From positions 1,289,001-1,353,000 of the forward strand of contig JACVTC010000014.1 in the NCBI GenBank assembly GCA_016946835.1: a stretch of DNA of 64,000 bases, given 5' to 3'. This DNA comes from Neocallimastix lanati (nom. inval.) (taxonomy: Eukaryota; Neocallimastigomycota; Neocallimastigomycetes; Neocallimastigales; Neocallimastigaceae). Of this stretch, positions 34,268 to 53,338 are shown one piece after another. The first letter of the stretch is position 1, and the number at the start of each line of letters is the position of its first letter. The notes under the pieces are model-generated. The model was given only the letters and a program-made list of their open reading frames with translations. It was not told the DNA's origin and searched no databases. The translations under genes and the position numbers were made by a program.

Positions 34268-35373
34268 ACCTAGTTATTCTATAATGAATAAATTGGTTTA
34301 CTGGTGAAAATGTGAATATAAAGTTTTTCTAGTTTATAATATTAACTTGATATTATTAAGCTATTAATTATTTCTATTCTAAAATAATCCTTTAATTTTA
34401 CATGAATAAAATATTTTTACATTTTATTAATTTCTTTAATTCAATTTAAATATTGTTAAAATAATTTCTTAATTATATTTGTAATCAAATAATTTCCCCC
34501 TAAAACTAAGTATTTAATATTATTACACCATTAATATTAGATGTATCTAAAACATCTCTTATAATATACGATTTATATATGTAAAGATTTAATAAAATCT
34601 TTAATAATTAATTATTACATAATTAATTAATGTAATAAAATTACATAAATTTATGATTTACGTATATGAAAATTAATTATAAATTTATGTAAACTTTTCA
34701 TAAAGGAAAAATTATTATTTAAATAATTTTGGATTATAACTTTAATCTAAATAATTTATTTAAGTTAGTTAATTTAGTTTAGTTTATTTAAAATAGTTAT
34801 TCTATTTAACTTAGTTAATTTAGTTTAGTTAGTTTAAAATACTTTAAAATTAATTTCGGAATAGTTTTAAATAGTTAAAATTAGTTTAAATAGTTTATAA
34901 AAATAGTTTTGAATTGTAAATATATAAACATTAGTATTAATAATATTTATATAATAAATATATAAATATATAATAAATGAGTTGTTATTGAATTTAATTA
35001 TTGTAAATAAGTTGAAAGTTTATTGAATTAATTATTGTTTAGTTTAGTTAATTATTATTTAATAAAATTATTAATAAATATTTTGTTTATAAATAAATAG
35101 TAATATATGCAAATTAGATAGAAATAATATATTATAATGTAATAATGAAAAAATATAAATACATGTAAATTTCTATAATTAAATCGATGTATTAGTTATT
35201 GACTATATGATAGTTAATAACAAAAAAGAGATTTAATTTTTTTAATTAATAAAGATTATTTTATTTAAAAAAACGAATTTTTATTACGTGTTCTTTTTTA
35301 TTTTGGTGTTAAAATTTGTTATTTGTAATCTGTTTCTGATAGAACTCTTTACATATATTAAATTTGTATTAAT

Positions 35374-35408
<35 letters not shown>

Positions 35409-35414
35409 TTTATT
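34268..35414. other. Unexplained AT-rich interior of element 3 (3' side)
   Basis: No coding potential seen. Contains a second CCCCCT (34495-34501), TTAGTTTAGTT-type simple repeats at 34755-34845, and a T tract at 35379-35406 next to the pol stop. It may be the remnant of another element captured with the unrelated 3' LTR. Confidence 0.4.
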
Positions 35415-38400
35415 TTAATCAAAAATGAAATCAGTGAAAATTTTCATTTTTGGACCTGAAATATTTTTAGTTAATGAGTCTGCAACCATATTTTCCGTAT
35501 CAACATATTTTAATGATACTTCATTTATTTTTTCATTAACATATTTATATTTTATATCCATATGTTTACATCTTGCATTAGAATTTTCATCTTCTGCAAA
35601 GAATTTGCATGATTTGTTATCAATATTTATTTTTAGAGTAAAGTTGTTATTAAATATTTCACCCAATAATTTTTGTAATCACATACCGTGCTTAGTACAT
35701 TCAGTTAGGCTGACAAATTCCGCTTCCTCTGTTGATAAAGTTACACATTTTTGTAATTGTGATTTCCAAGAAATAGGACTATCTCCATTAAGAAATATAT
35801 ATCCTGTTGTTGATTTTCTCGTTTCTTCATCTTCAGCAAAATCTACATCACAATAAACAGATATATTTTTGTCTCCTTTATAATGAATTGATTTTTCTTT
35901 TGTTGAATTTAAATATTGTAAAATCATATGAGCTGATTTTAAATCTACTTCTTTTGGATATTCTGAATGTCTTGCTACTTGATTAACAGCAAAAGCTATA
36001 TCTGGTCTTGTTTTAGTAGATATAAATAATAATTCTCCTATGATTGATTTATAGATTGTTTTGTCAATTTCTGGAGAATTTTCTCTTTCTTCTTTAGTAA
36101 TTTTTCTACTAGGATATTTGATTGGTTTTGTTTTCTTCATATTATATTTTTCAATTAATTTTTCTATGTAATCTATTTGATTAATTTTGTATCCTTGATC
36201 TGTCTTGAAAATGTTTATTCCAATTATTTTATCAGCATTTGTATATTTTGAAATTTGATATTTATTTTGAAGATTGTTTGATACATATTTTATTTCTTCT
36301 TCAGTTCCTGTAAGTAAAATATCATCAACATATAGACTTAATACTAATGATAATTTATTTTTTTTATATTTAGTAAATATACACTTATCAGTATTAATTT
36401 GTTTAAGTCCTATACTTATTAAGAATTTGGATATTTCATTATTCCACTCTCTACCAGCTTGTTTTAAGCCATATAGAGCTTTTTTTAGTAACCAATACTT
36501 ACCTTTGTTATAATTTTTATCTCCTTTTGGAATTTTCATGTAGATTTTTTCTTTTAATTTAGCATTCAGGTAAGCTGCTTTTATATCTAATTGTTTTAAC
36601 TCCCAATTATATCTGGCAGCTATTGCAATAGTTATTCTAAGGCTATCGGCTTGTACTGTTGGAGAGTATGTGTTGTTATAGTCTATTCCTTCTCTTTGTT
36701 TGAAACCTTTGGCTACCCATCTTGCCTTTTTTGTTCCATCATCTTTTGTAGTGAATATCCATCTTCCATCAATTAATGTTGCGTTACGAGGAAAACTGTT
36801 AATTATTTCCATAACTCTTTGATTATACATGTTATTTAGTTCTTTATTTATGGCTTGTTTCCATTGTTTTGAATCTTTTGAGTTAATTGCTTCCTCATAA
36901 TTTGATGGATTATTAAATTTAATATTTAAAATTTTGTTTTTCTTTTTTGGATTTGTATTATTTTCTTTTATAACGTCATCATTATTATTTTTTTCATTAT
37001 CATTTTCATTAATGAATTTTCTTTTATTGTTATTAGAATTTGTTTCACTATTGTTATTATTATTTAAATAATTTTTATTATTATCCTTGGTGTTAATTGT
37101 AGCTTTAGTATCGTTATTATTTTTATTATTTTTAATAGTGTTTTGTTTATTTGTAATATTGTTATTATTATTATTATCTGTGGTATCGGTATTGTTGTTA
37201 TTATTGTCAGTAGTTTCAAAATTATTATTATTTGAATTATTCATATTAATATTCTTGGTATTTTAATTATTATTGCTTAAGTTATTATTTAAATTTTGAT
37301 TATTCATAAATTGTGAATTATTATCTGAATGTTCCCCCTGAATTTGTGAATTATCAAAATCAAAAAGAGAATCAACGGAATCATTTGATAAGAAAGTAGT
37401 TTCAATAGATCCAGGAATATTTTCCATAAAATATACATCTCTTGCAGATATAATATAATTAGTAGTTATATCAAGGATTTTATAACCTGTAGAGTCAGAA
37501 GCATAACCAAGAAAGATACCTGGTTTAGTATTATTATCTAATTTATTTTTCTTATGATTATTATAAAAATAAACTCTGCAACCAAAAACTTTTAAATGGG
37601 ATATATCAACAGGCTTGTTGAAGAAAACTTCATCAGGAATAAGAGAGTTATTGCCTTGATGAGGATTAAGATTATAGAGACGACAAGCACATAAAATTGC
37701 TGAATCCCAAAAGTTAATAGGTAGTTTCGCAGAAGATAAGAGTGTTTTAACACAGTTATCTAAGGTTTGGTTAAGACGTTCTGCACGACCATTTTGCTGA
37801 GGGCAATTAGGTAAAGAATGAATAAATTCAATACCATTATCCGCAAGGTATTTTATTAAATTAGCGTTATCGTATTCTCTTCCATTATCGGTTTTGAGAG
37901 TAACTATGTTATAACTAGTGGTATTTTTCATTAGCTTATGGAAGTGAATAAACGCGTTACATACATCGGATTTATTCTTTAATAAATAAATCCAGCATTT
38001 TCTTGAGAAGTCATCTAAGAATGTGACATAATAATTGTAACCGTTGTATGATGTGATAAATTTTCCAACAACATCTGAATGAATAAGTTGTAATGGATGT
38101 GTTGATTTATTAAAAGATGAGTAGAAAGGTTTTTTCTTCATTTTACTAATATGGCATAGAGAACAATCCTTTTTATTATGTAAATTTGTATGTTTTAAAA
38201 CAAAGTCTTGAATATTTTTATTATTATTAAAGTGTCCTAATCTAGCATGCCATAAATCGTAGTCAAAATTTATTACATTTGTGTTGTTAATTAAATTATA
38301 ATTATTTATATTATGTGTATTTAGTGTAAATAGGAAGTCATCATTTGCATGTAGCGTTGAAATCAGTTTATTGTTTTTATAAATTTGTAGACGATCTTTA

Positions 38401-38615
38401 TTTTTGATAACGTCATAATCCATTATGAGAGTGTAACCTTTTAGAACCAAACAATGGGTAGATAACAAATTATTTTTAATATTGTCAGCATAATATACCT
38501 TTGATATTTCTAAAGAGTTGTTGTCAAAGGTTCCAATATATTTTCCAACTTTTTTAATTTTTTCGGATTTACCATTAGGATATGTGATTGATTTATTTTT
38601 TATATTTTTAGTGTT
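35415..38615 (-). pseudogene. Copia element 3 pol remnant (protease end, integrase, RT, RNase H), three nonsense codons
   Basis: Reading through in one frame from the gag-protease stop, the integrase region has WHARLGHF and CSLCHISKMKK (HHCC), HSDVVG, KTDNGREYD and NGRAERLNQ. A TAA at about 37263-37265 lies in an Asn-rich linker. RT follows with QLDIKAAYLNAKL and YVDDILLTG. RNase H reads CDVDFAEDEETRKSTTGY and STEEAEFVS, then a TGA at 35679-35681 where the family has Trp, then the terminal part to 35415. The frame is never shifted: all three interruptions, including the TAA after the protease motif, are single stop codons. RNase H residues are also drifting (DVDFAED against DADYAGD). Together with the mismatched LTRs this indicates an older, inactive copy. 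Confidence 0.85.
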
Positions 38616-38618
38616 TTT

Positions 38619-39824
38619 TTATTTTCTAATTTCATTTGTTAAATTTATAGGACATCCTGAATCAATTATCCATTCAGTTTTGTCATTTTCTTTGGTAGAT
38701 TGTGTAATATTATTTACCGTAATATTACCGGAGAATCCGATGTTTATATTTTCTTCTTCACTATCTTCACTATCAGTTGAATCTGATTCATTTTTAATGT
38801 TATTGCTATGAAATTTTGTATTCTTCCTACCTTTTTGCTTTCTGATATCATTTTTTCTTGGATTGTTTCTATTTTTATTCTTTCTTTTAACATTAAAGAA
38901 ACATGTGTCGGTAGTATGTCCATCTTTTTGACATATATAGCAATAACTTTCTTTATTTTTAATTTCATAATTTTTATTAGTTGGTTTATTTATATTTGTT
39001 TTACTGACGGCATTCACCTGGTTCTTTAGATTTGGATTTTCTTCAATTCTTTTGATTTCTTTACATTTTTTAATAAATACTTCCATGGTAATAATTGAAT
39101 TCTTCAAGTCACTAAAGGTTTTAAATTGGATTAAATTTATTGGATGGATTCCAATTTTGACAAGTTCATCAGCGGCGAATAATATTTTGGTTTCTTCATC
39201 TAACGTTGACTTGCCCAGTTTATTAGCTTCCCTTTTGTGTGATTCGAAGAGTGTATTTAAATTATTCAAATATAATTTATAATCATTATTTTCTATTTTT
39301 AATGTTTTAATTTTATATTCGATTTTATATAATTTTGATGGGCCTGACTGGTCAAATCTACTTTTCAGTTCTTCTATCATTTCATAAGCTGTTTGACAGT
39401 CAATGATAAATTTACTTGTTGGGTCGTCCAAACTGTTTTCAATAATGGATTGAGTTGCGTTGTCTTCTTCATTTTGGATTTCTTCCATATTATTAGGATC
39501 AATTTTGACATTAATATATTGGATTAACTTTAAAGCTGTTAAATGTCTTTTTAAAGCTTTAAACCACCTTGGAAAGTTTTCAGTAGTGAGCCCAAAATTT
39601 GTATAGTTAAACACGGATTTCTTGGTCATATCAATTATTACAGTGTTACTGGTATTATTATTTTGCACTGTACTGATCTTAGGGATAGAAGATGTACTTT
39701 CTTCGTAATCTTGATTTGTTTCATTTATTTCATCTTCAGTATTCTGTGATGATTGGGAACTATTTTCCTTTATGAAACCTTTTTTAGATTTTCCTCCCAT
39801 CTTAAGAATTAAATGTTTTAACAA
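38619..39824 (-). CDS. Copia element 3 gag with CCHC knuckle and start of protease
   Basis: 401 residues. A Ser/Thr-rich N-terminus is followed by a UBN2-like gag region (FPRWFKALKRHL, AYEMIEELKSRF, YKLYLNNL), a basic segment with a CCHC zinc knuckle (CYICQKDGHTTDTC) and an Asp/Glu/Ser patch. It ends just after WIIDSGCPINLTNEIRK, the protease active-site motif. The TAA comes only about 14 residues past the catalytic Asp, inside the protease fold, so it looks like a nonsense mutation rather than a programmed gag-pol stop. Gag sequence differs clearly from elements 1 and 2, placing it in another copia lineage. Confidence 0.8.
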   Translation of the reverse strand: MLKHLILKMGGKSKKGFIKENSSQSSQNTEDEINETNQDYEESTSSIPKISTVQNNNTSNTVIIDMTKKSVFNYTNFGLTTENFPRWFKALKRHLTALKLIQYINVKIDPNNMEEIQNEEDNATQSIIENSLDDPTSKFIIDCQTAYEMIEELKSRFDQSGPSKLYKIEYKIKTLKIENNDYKLYLNNLNTLFESHKREANKLGKSTLDEETKILFAADELVKIGIHPINLIQFKTFSDLKNSIITMEVFIKKCKEIKRIEENPNLKNQVNAVSKTNINKPTNKNYEIKNKESYCYICQKDGHTTDTCFFNVKRKNKNRNNPRKNDIRKQKGRKNTKFHSNNIKNESDSTDSEDSEEENINIGFSGNITVNNITQSTKENDKTEWIIDSGCPINLTNEIRK

Positions 39825-39912
39825 TTTTTAATAAAATTATAGTTTATTTTAAAATAAATAAATTTAATATCTCCTTAAGGATTTATATATTCGAGTTGTC
39901 TCTTAGAGTCGA

Positions 39913-39927
39913 ATGAGACTCTTAATC
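39913..39927 (-). other. Primer-binding site of element 3, tRNA-Lys(CUU) anticodon-arm type
   Basis: On the minus strand GATTAAGAGTCTCAT follows directly after the LTR end GAACA. The next bases, TCGACTCT, can pair back with AGAGTC in the site, which would place part of the PBS in a hairpin. Confidence 0.75.
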
Positions 39928-40197
39928 TGTTCAAGGTTGTGGATTCAGAGAACACGAACAAGTATTACACCAAGTGTTTTAATATATATTTATTATATAT
40001 TTTTATTTATTTATTTATTTATTTAGAAAAATACATATATCTTTATTATTATAAAATCAACAAGAAAAAAAAATAATTTAATTTTTAATTAAACTATAAA
40101 ATAACTATATACAAAATAAGGTTATAATTAATGAGGCTTGTGTGGCATATTAGATATGTTATGCATAATGTTCATATAACATTGCTAATATTTAACA
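39928..40197 (-). repeat. 5' LTR of copia element 3
   Basis: 270 bp with perfect TGTT/AACA ends, adjoining the PBS. No match to the LTR on the other side of the element. Confidence 0.8.
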
Positions 40198-43391
<3,194 letters not shown>

Positions 43392-43571
43392 ATGGAAAAC
43401 GACGAAATTATTCAAATTATTTTACTTATAATCATTCCATGGCTTGCTATATATTTCAAAGAAAAGACAATTTCTACTAACTTCTGGATTTGTCTTATTT
43501 TATGGATAATTGGTTGGTTACCAGGTGTTTGTTTCGGTGTTTACGTTTTGTACTTCGCCAACAAGGAATAG
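43392..43571 (+). CDS. PMP3: Pmp3/UPF0057-family small membrane proteolipid
   Basis: 59 residues, single exon, too short for most ORF cut-offs. Two hydrophobic segments (about 6-20 and 30-53) are joined by a short basic turn (FKEKTISTNFW). The second contains the family block FWICLILWIIGWLPGVCFG and ends in VYVLY. Pmp3 proteins sit in the plasma membrane and influence membrane potential and salt tolerance in yeast. The usual PPLGVFL of the first helix is replaced by IPWLAIYF, so it is a diverged member. Flanks are extremely AT-rich with an A tract before the ATG. The frame has clearly richer third-position G/C than its surroundings, supporting a real gene. Confidence 0.85.
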   Translation: MENDEIIQIILLIIIPWLAIYFKEKTISTNFWICLILWIIGWLPGVCFGVYVLYFANKE

Positions 43572-43931
43572 ATTAATTGGCAATTATTACATTGAAAGAA
43601 GACGGTATTATTCTTACTATATAAAAAAATTCGAAAAGAAAAATACCTATTATATAAAAAAATTACAATATAAAATATAAAATATAAATAGAAGAATTTG
43701 TGAAAAAAATAAATTATATTCTTTATTTAATATTTAAAATATATATATATATATTGTATATATATTTGTAAAATTATTAAAATTAAAATGTATATAAATG
43801 TTTGAACATAAACAAATTATAAATAGTAAAATAGCAATATATAAAAAATATAAAGAGAAATTTATATTTTTTATAAGAAAGAAATTAAAAATTGTAAAAA
43901 ATTATATTAATTTATATTTAATAAAAAATAA

Positions 43932-43965
<34 letters not shown>

Positions 43966-46098
43966 AATAAAAAATAAGAAAAAATAAAAAAAAAAGACAG
44001 AAAGTTGGATTAGAATATTTGTTTTATTTAAGTCTTTTTTTATTTTTAATATTTTTTTTTTTTTTTTTATTTTTGTTTTATAAAATTTTTTTTGTATAAT
44101 TCTTATTATTACATTTTATATCTTATGAAGATATTAATTGCAATGCTAATAAATTTTTATAATTATTTAAACTCTTCTTTTTTTCTATATAATGTTTTAT
44201 CTAATATATCATTTATATATGTTTATTTTTATTTTTGATTTATAAAATTTATTTTGATTTTGTTTTATATAATATATCATTTTTATATGTTTATTTTGTT
44301 ATTATTTTTTTTTTTTTAATTTTAAATAATATGTATTATTATTTTAGTATATATATTTTTTTTCTAATATTTTATTTATATATTTTTATTTTGATAAATG
44401 AGGACTAATATTTTTATAATTTAAAAAACAAATTATAATCGGAAAATAAATAAAATTAACTTTATTATTAATATTTAGGATAATAAAATATTATGCATAT
44501 ATATATTTATTATATTATATTATTATTTTAGTATTATTAATATTATTTTTCTATTTTTTTTTTTTTTTTTTTTTTTTTTTCTTTTTAAAAAATAATTATG
44601 AAGAAGAAGAAATACCTATGGAGAATTTATTGTCGAATTACCCATAAAGAATAAATTTATTTATTTATATATCAATATTTTATTTATTATCATTTATTTA
44701 ACTTCCTCTCATTTCATAAAACTTTTACAAAAATTATAATTAAATAATATGAAAACTTTTGTAATATTTAAAATAAAAGCGTTCTATTAATTCTTTTTTT
44801 TAGGTAATTTTTCCTCATATATTAATTTTTTATAAAAAATATATATAAAATATAAATAAAAATATAAATATTAATAAAAATTAATGAACAATTAAAAATT
44901 AAAAATTAAAAAAGAATAAATTATGTAGCTTAAAATAATTAAAATTTTGTTATGTTTCTAAACAAAATAATCTTTTATTTATCTTATTTTGTTTATATAG
45001 ATAGCAGCTATTCACTGAAAAAAAATAGAAAAACTAATAAATTCTTTAGTTTTTTTCTTATTCTTGGAAATCTAACCTTTTCTCTTTTTATTTTATTTCT
45101 TTTGAATTAAAATTTTATAAATTCTCGATTTGGGTTTTTATATTTTTTAAAATATAATATATTCTATTTTTATTTATGTGGCTGATATTTAATAATTACA
45201 TAATGTAGTTCATATTAAAGAAATAAGCCACATAATTATATTAATTTTATTCGGAATTTGAATTTTTTATATACATTTATCAATCCATTTATCCATTTAT
45301 ATGTTATTGTATCAAATTTGAATTTTATTATATTTTGCTTTTATTTTTTTTATTTTTTTATTTTTTTATTTTTTTTAATTTTTTTTTTACTATTATTATT
45401 ATATTTTTTTTAAAAAAAAATTATTTAAAGTATTTATTTTCACCTTGTATTTTTGCGGCTAATAGTTGTATTAAATAAAAAATTAAATAAAAAATTCAAT
45501 TTATTTTAAAGGTAAAATCAAATTCGAAAATAGAACATTTAATTTCTAATCTTTTATTTTAATATTATTAACAATATTATTAATGTTTTAATTATAAAAT
45601 GGACAACTTTAATTAAAAAAAAAAAAAAAAAAAAGAAAAAAAAGGACTATATAATAAAAGCTCAATATAATTATACGCATTTCATATACATATACAAATA
45701 AACTTATTATTATTGATTAAATATTATAATCAAATTATCATTTTTTAGATTACATTGAATAATTAAATAATAAGAAATATGATTTAAAGTATTTCATGTA
45801 ATTTCAAAAATTTATTATATTATTTAATAGAGCCTAATATTTCAATTATTATTCTTAAATGAAAATTATATCATATTTCTTATTTTCAACGAATAATATA
45901 TTTTATTTCTTTTTTATACTATTAATAGATATAGTCTTTTTTTCTTTTCTATTCTTTTCTATTATTTTTTTTTTTATTTATATATATAATATTATTAATT
46001 ACATATATTCTCTTCATTAAATTATTTTTTAAAAAAAATAATAGATTTTTTTCGATATTTATATATATATATATATATACTGAATATAATATAAGGTC
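43572..46098. other. AT-rich intergenic region
   Basis: About 2.5 kb with homopolymer A (43940-43963) and T tracts (44550-44580). A foldback near 45176-45232 pairs TATGTGGCTgATaTTT with AAAgAaATaAGCCACATA. No gene recognised; the promoter of the CWC25 gene must lie at its right end. Confidence 0.5.
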
Positions 46099-48734
<2,636 letters not shown>

Positions 48735-49389
48735 TAAAATAAAAAAAATTTTTTATTTCTATATTTTTATTTCTACTTCTTATAAATAAATTCAAAACTC
48801 AATTTATAACATTTATAGAAAATATTTTTTTTATTTTAATCTATTAGATTTATAATTAACAATTATATTTCTAATAAATATATATAATATATATATATAT
48901 ATTTATATTTTAAATTTAACAATAAAATAATTTTTGCTTTAAGTATTTAATAAAAATATTTTAATTATAATTATCCTAAATCTATTAACAACAACATACA
49001 TATTAAAAAAATATATATATATATATTTTTCTTTAATCTATCAATATAATAAATAATATATATTTAAATATAAAATTTTAATAAAAATAAAAAAAAAAAC
49101 TTTTTCATAAAGATTTAAACTTAACAATACAAAAGATTAATCTTATTCTTTTTATTTCTTTCCTTTAATATTTTTATACAATTACTTTTAAAAAAGTTTA
49201 AAATATTTTAAGCTTTTTCGTAATTATTAAAAAAATAAATTCTTTTTTTTAAAAAAAAAAAAAAAAAAGAAGAAAAGAAATAGTTACAGAATAAGAAGTA
49301 GTAAAAAAATGAGCATATTTTAATTTATTTATTATTACATATATATATATATTTTAATTTTTTTTTTTTTTTTATTTTGTTCTAGATAT

Positions 49390-49440
<51 letters not shown>

Positions 49441-49695
49441 TATTAATTTCTTTTTTAATGTTTTTATATATTTATTTAAATTATTTTGAAATTTTCTTAT
49501 TTCTTTATATATATAAATGCTTTGTTTTATTTATTTTATTTTTTTTATTATTATTATTTTATTATTTGCATAAAATTAAATAGATTATTTCTATATTACT
49601 TTTAACATATATTTTTGTTACTTTATATATATTATAAGCTTTTGTGTTATTTTTTTCTTGTTTCTAATGAGATTCTTAAATGCGTTTTAACTAGT
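48735..49695. other. Intergenic region between convergent CWC25 and RAMP4
   Basis: Convergent 3' flanks. AT-rich with A tract at 49250-49268 and a T tract of about 45 nt at 49394-49439. No gene. Confidence 0.6.
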
Positions 49696-50438
49696 TTACT
49701 TCTTTCCGAAAAGTTCAAAGATAGCTGAACCAATAACAATGAAAAGGAATAAACCAAGAACAGCTGGACCAACTGGGAATTGTTTTTCCTTCTTTCTCTG
49801 TTTATTTAGATGGTGAATTTTATATTAAAAAATATATATATAATATAGTTATTATTTTGATTTAATAATCAAATGTTTACCAACTTTTAAGTTATAACAA
49901 TTACTAAAATATTAAACTCACTAAAGAAGTTTCAACGTTTCCTCTCTTGTGAATGTTCTTAGCGAAAGCTTCATTCTTCTTTCTAATGTATGGTGATGAG
50001 GCCTACAATATTTAATATAATAATCATTTTTAAATATTATTATTAATATTTTCATTCTAATCTTTTATTTAAATTTATATTCCACATCAATTATTTTAAT
50101 TTTTTAAATATTACTGATTAAATAATATTGCATATTCCTTATTAGTGCATTTTTATATCATTTTATTATTCAATACTATTATCCATACATTATTTAACAT
50201 ATTTATATTTTCTTTTTACATTAATTTCCTTTTAATAAATAAATTTTATTAATTAATGCAATACTCCTTTTTTATTCCTTGATAATAAACATTTTTATTT
50301 TATTTATTTCTTTTGTTTTTCTTTGTTTAAATTTTTCTCTCTTTTTTAAAATATCTTTTTATAATTTACTTTGTATTGCATAAATATATTATACTTATTT
50401 TACAATATAAATCAATTTCAAATTAAAATATTTACCAT
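49696..50438 (-). CDS. RAMP4/SERP1/Ysy6-type tail-anchored ER membrane protein
   Basis: Three exons on the minus strand: 50438-50436 (only the ATG), 50002-49922 and 49797-49696, giving 61 residues. The sequence has the family layout: a basic N-terminus with KNIHKRGNV, a linker, then the conserved VGPAVLGLFLFIVIGSAIF membrane anchor and a short Lys-rich tail. RAMP4 associates with the Sec61 translocon and protects nascent membrane proteins during ER stress. The donor after ATG (GTAAAT) and the acceptor TAG before GCC are both good, and no other Met lies in exon 2 before the conserved part. A one-codon first exon is therefore the most economical model. Length matches the family (about 60-66). 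Confidence 0.88.
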
Positions 50439-52467
50439 GATTATATATTACTTCTTATTATTTTAATTTTTATATAAAATTATAGTATTTAAATAAAAAT
50501 TTTTATTAAAGAAAAAAAAATTTAAACTTGTTACCTTTTTATTTTATATATATATATATTTTTTTATTTTATTTTATTTTAATATATTCATATTTCTTAA
50601 ATTAGAACTATTAAAATTTTTCATTTATTAATTAATAATACTAAATTGAAAATTATATTTTTATGTACTGTAAATATAGTATATCATTAATATATATATA
50701 TTATAAATAAATTAAATACTTTTATATTCATAATAATTTATATATTAAATAATTAAAAAATATTTATTATAATAAAAAAAATATAATATAATAATAATAA
50801 AATCATTAATTCTTATATATTTATAGATATTCATTTTATTTTGAATTAAAAAATTATATAATATATAATTTGGCATATATTATATTCTACTAAAATAAAA
50901 TTAAATAATTTAAATTAATGTATTTTACATTTATGACTTTACTATAGCTGATTGGTACTCTTTATATTATGAATGTATTATACATTTATATTAAAAATTG
51001 CTATTAATATTTTTATACTTAATTATTTTACCAAAAAAAAAAATTAATATATTTTTTTATATATATTTATTAATATATATATTTTTTTTATTTATTTAAC
51101 ACTTTAAAATTATTATATCAAATAGAATTAAATATTTTTAGTTTTAAATACTTATTAAAAAGTAGTAAAAATTTAATATTCATTTTTTTTATTATTATTA
51201 TTTACTTTTTCACTGTTAAGTCATTATTGAATATTGATAAACGATATAAGAATATAAAATTTTATTACAAAACTATTAATCCTTTTTTATGTTAATTAAT
51301 TACCATATAATTGAATGATGAAGAGGATAATAAAATAAATTTTAAAAGTATTATAATTAATATCTATAAAGCTATTAAAAAATGATTAATTATATCATTA
51401 TATATATTCAAGATTCAAAAATACATATATATAAGTAATTAACTTATATTTCATTATATATGAAATATAAATTAAAATATTTATAAATAAATTCTTTTTA
51501 CATAATTTTAGTAATGATATATTCAAATATTATTAATGTTAAATTTTTTTGTTTTTTTTTTTTTTTTTGTTTTTGTTTTTATTTTATTAATAAATTATTT
51601 CACTAAAATTTAATTAATTTATATAAATAAAAAAAAAAGTAGTAAAATAAAATATAAAAACTTTAAATAATATTATACTTAAAACATTAAAAAAAATAAT
51701 TTTATTTTATACTTTATTTATTTATTATTTTTATATATGGTTATTATTTATTATTTTAATTTATTTTTATATATGGTTATTATTTATTTATTATTTTAAT
51801 TTATTTTTATATATGGTTATTATTTATTTATTATTTTAATTTATTTTTATTTATTTATTATTTATTTATTATTTTAATTTATTTTTATTTATTTATTATT
51901 TATTTATTATTTTAATTTATTTTTATTTATTTATTATTTATTTATTATTATTAATGAAATATTTAAAAAAAAATATTAAACTTGATTTAATTAAAAGAAA
52001 AACTAATTAAAACACATATGCATATATATATATATATTTTTATTTGATTAGAAATATAAATAAATAATGATTTAATCAATTTGTATTAAATATTAAAAAA
52101 ATCTATAATACAATTGTGCCATGCAAAAATAAAAAAAAATAAAGTACTAATATATTATAATAAAACTAAGTTTTTTATATATTTATTAATAATAATTTAA
52201 AATATAAAGAATATTATTATTTATTTATATAAGCAATTAAATATATAAACAATTTACTTTTTTTTTGATATTATTTCCCTAATTTATATTTTTTAAAATT
52301 GATTTTTTATTCTGTTATTATATATTTTTAGAATTTATAATAAATATATAATATTATTAAACTTTTATTAATATTATTATTATTACTTCATTAAAAATTA
52401 GCAATGTTATAATAACATATAGTAATATGTTATTTTAACATTAATATATATATAAATAATTTCTTCA
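50439..52467. other. AT-rich intergenic region with satellite-like block
   Basis: No gene recognised. It includes T-rich, TA-rich and the tandem repeat at 51715-51950 listed separately. Confidence 0.55.
51715..51950. repeat. Tandem repeat of TTTATTTATTATTTTAATTTATTTTTAT units
   Basis: First three units of about 45-50 bp contain TATATGGTTATTA. The following three are shorter (about 37 bp) and lack the GGTTA part, so the array shows two unit types. Confidence 0.7.
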
Positions 52468-53236
52468 TAAGAGGTTTTTACGGAATACGGTGGTTAGGGT
52501 TACAGGTAAGTATTTTCCGGGAGTTTTTAAACATTAAAAAAAATTTTCTCACAAACACACATTATTTGTAATGAATAAATTAAATATTATTTTTTTTATT
52601 ATTTTAACAAAAAGTATTAAAATATTTTTTTAAATATTATTATTTTATTATTTCAATAGAATATTAAGATACTTTTTTAAATATTATCTTTTTTATTATT
52701 TTAACAAAAAATACTAAAATAATATTTAATAATACTTCATTTTAAAAAAAAATATTTTAATAAAAAGTATTTAAATATTATTTTTTAAAATGAAATATTA
52801 CTAAATATTATTTTAATATTTTATTATTTATTAAAAATTTATATATTATTATTTATTTATCAATAATAATATAAGCCACACTTACATCAACATTTTATTA
52901 AAGTGGGGGTGTGTCATTTCGAAAATTTTTATTACATAAATTTGTATTTTGTTGTAGTGCATTTCGGAAAACATGGCGTATTATAATGTAATAAATAAAT
53001 AAATGAATAAATAAATTATAAATGAATAAATAAATTTTTAAATAATAATAAAAATAATTAAGACAAACGTTTATTATGACTAAAAAAATTTTTTTTAGAA
53101 AATTAAATAAAAATATATATATATATATAATTACTACATATATAAAATAATTATATTTTTTTTATTTTATTTTAAATATTATTAATTATTATTAATACAT
53201 TAATACCTTGTTTATATTATCAACAGAAAATACAGA

Positions 53237-53338
53237 TTGAATAAAATAAAATAAAATAAAATAAAATAAAATAAAATAAAATAAAATAAAATAAAATGAA
53301 ATAAAATAAAATGAAATAAAATAAAATAAAATAAAATA
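53237..53338. repeat. (AATAA)n / ATAAA pentanucleotide microsatellite
   Basis: About 20 units of AAAAT with two G variants. Confidence 0.9.

Noticed and set aside
38616-38621. Programmed stop-codon readthrough between gag and pol in element 3
   Set aside because: The TAA is inside the protease domain, and two more stops disrupt pol, so mutation is simpler.
52486-52500. Telomere-like GGTTAGGGTTA
   Set aside because: Less than two TTAGGG units within a MULE terminal region, so not evidence of an interstitial telomere.
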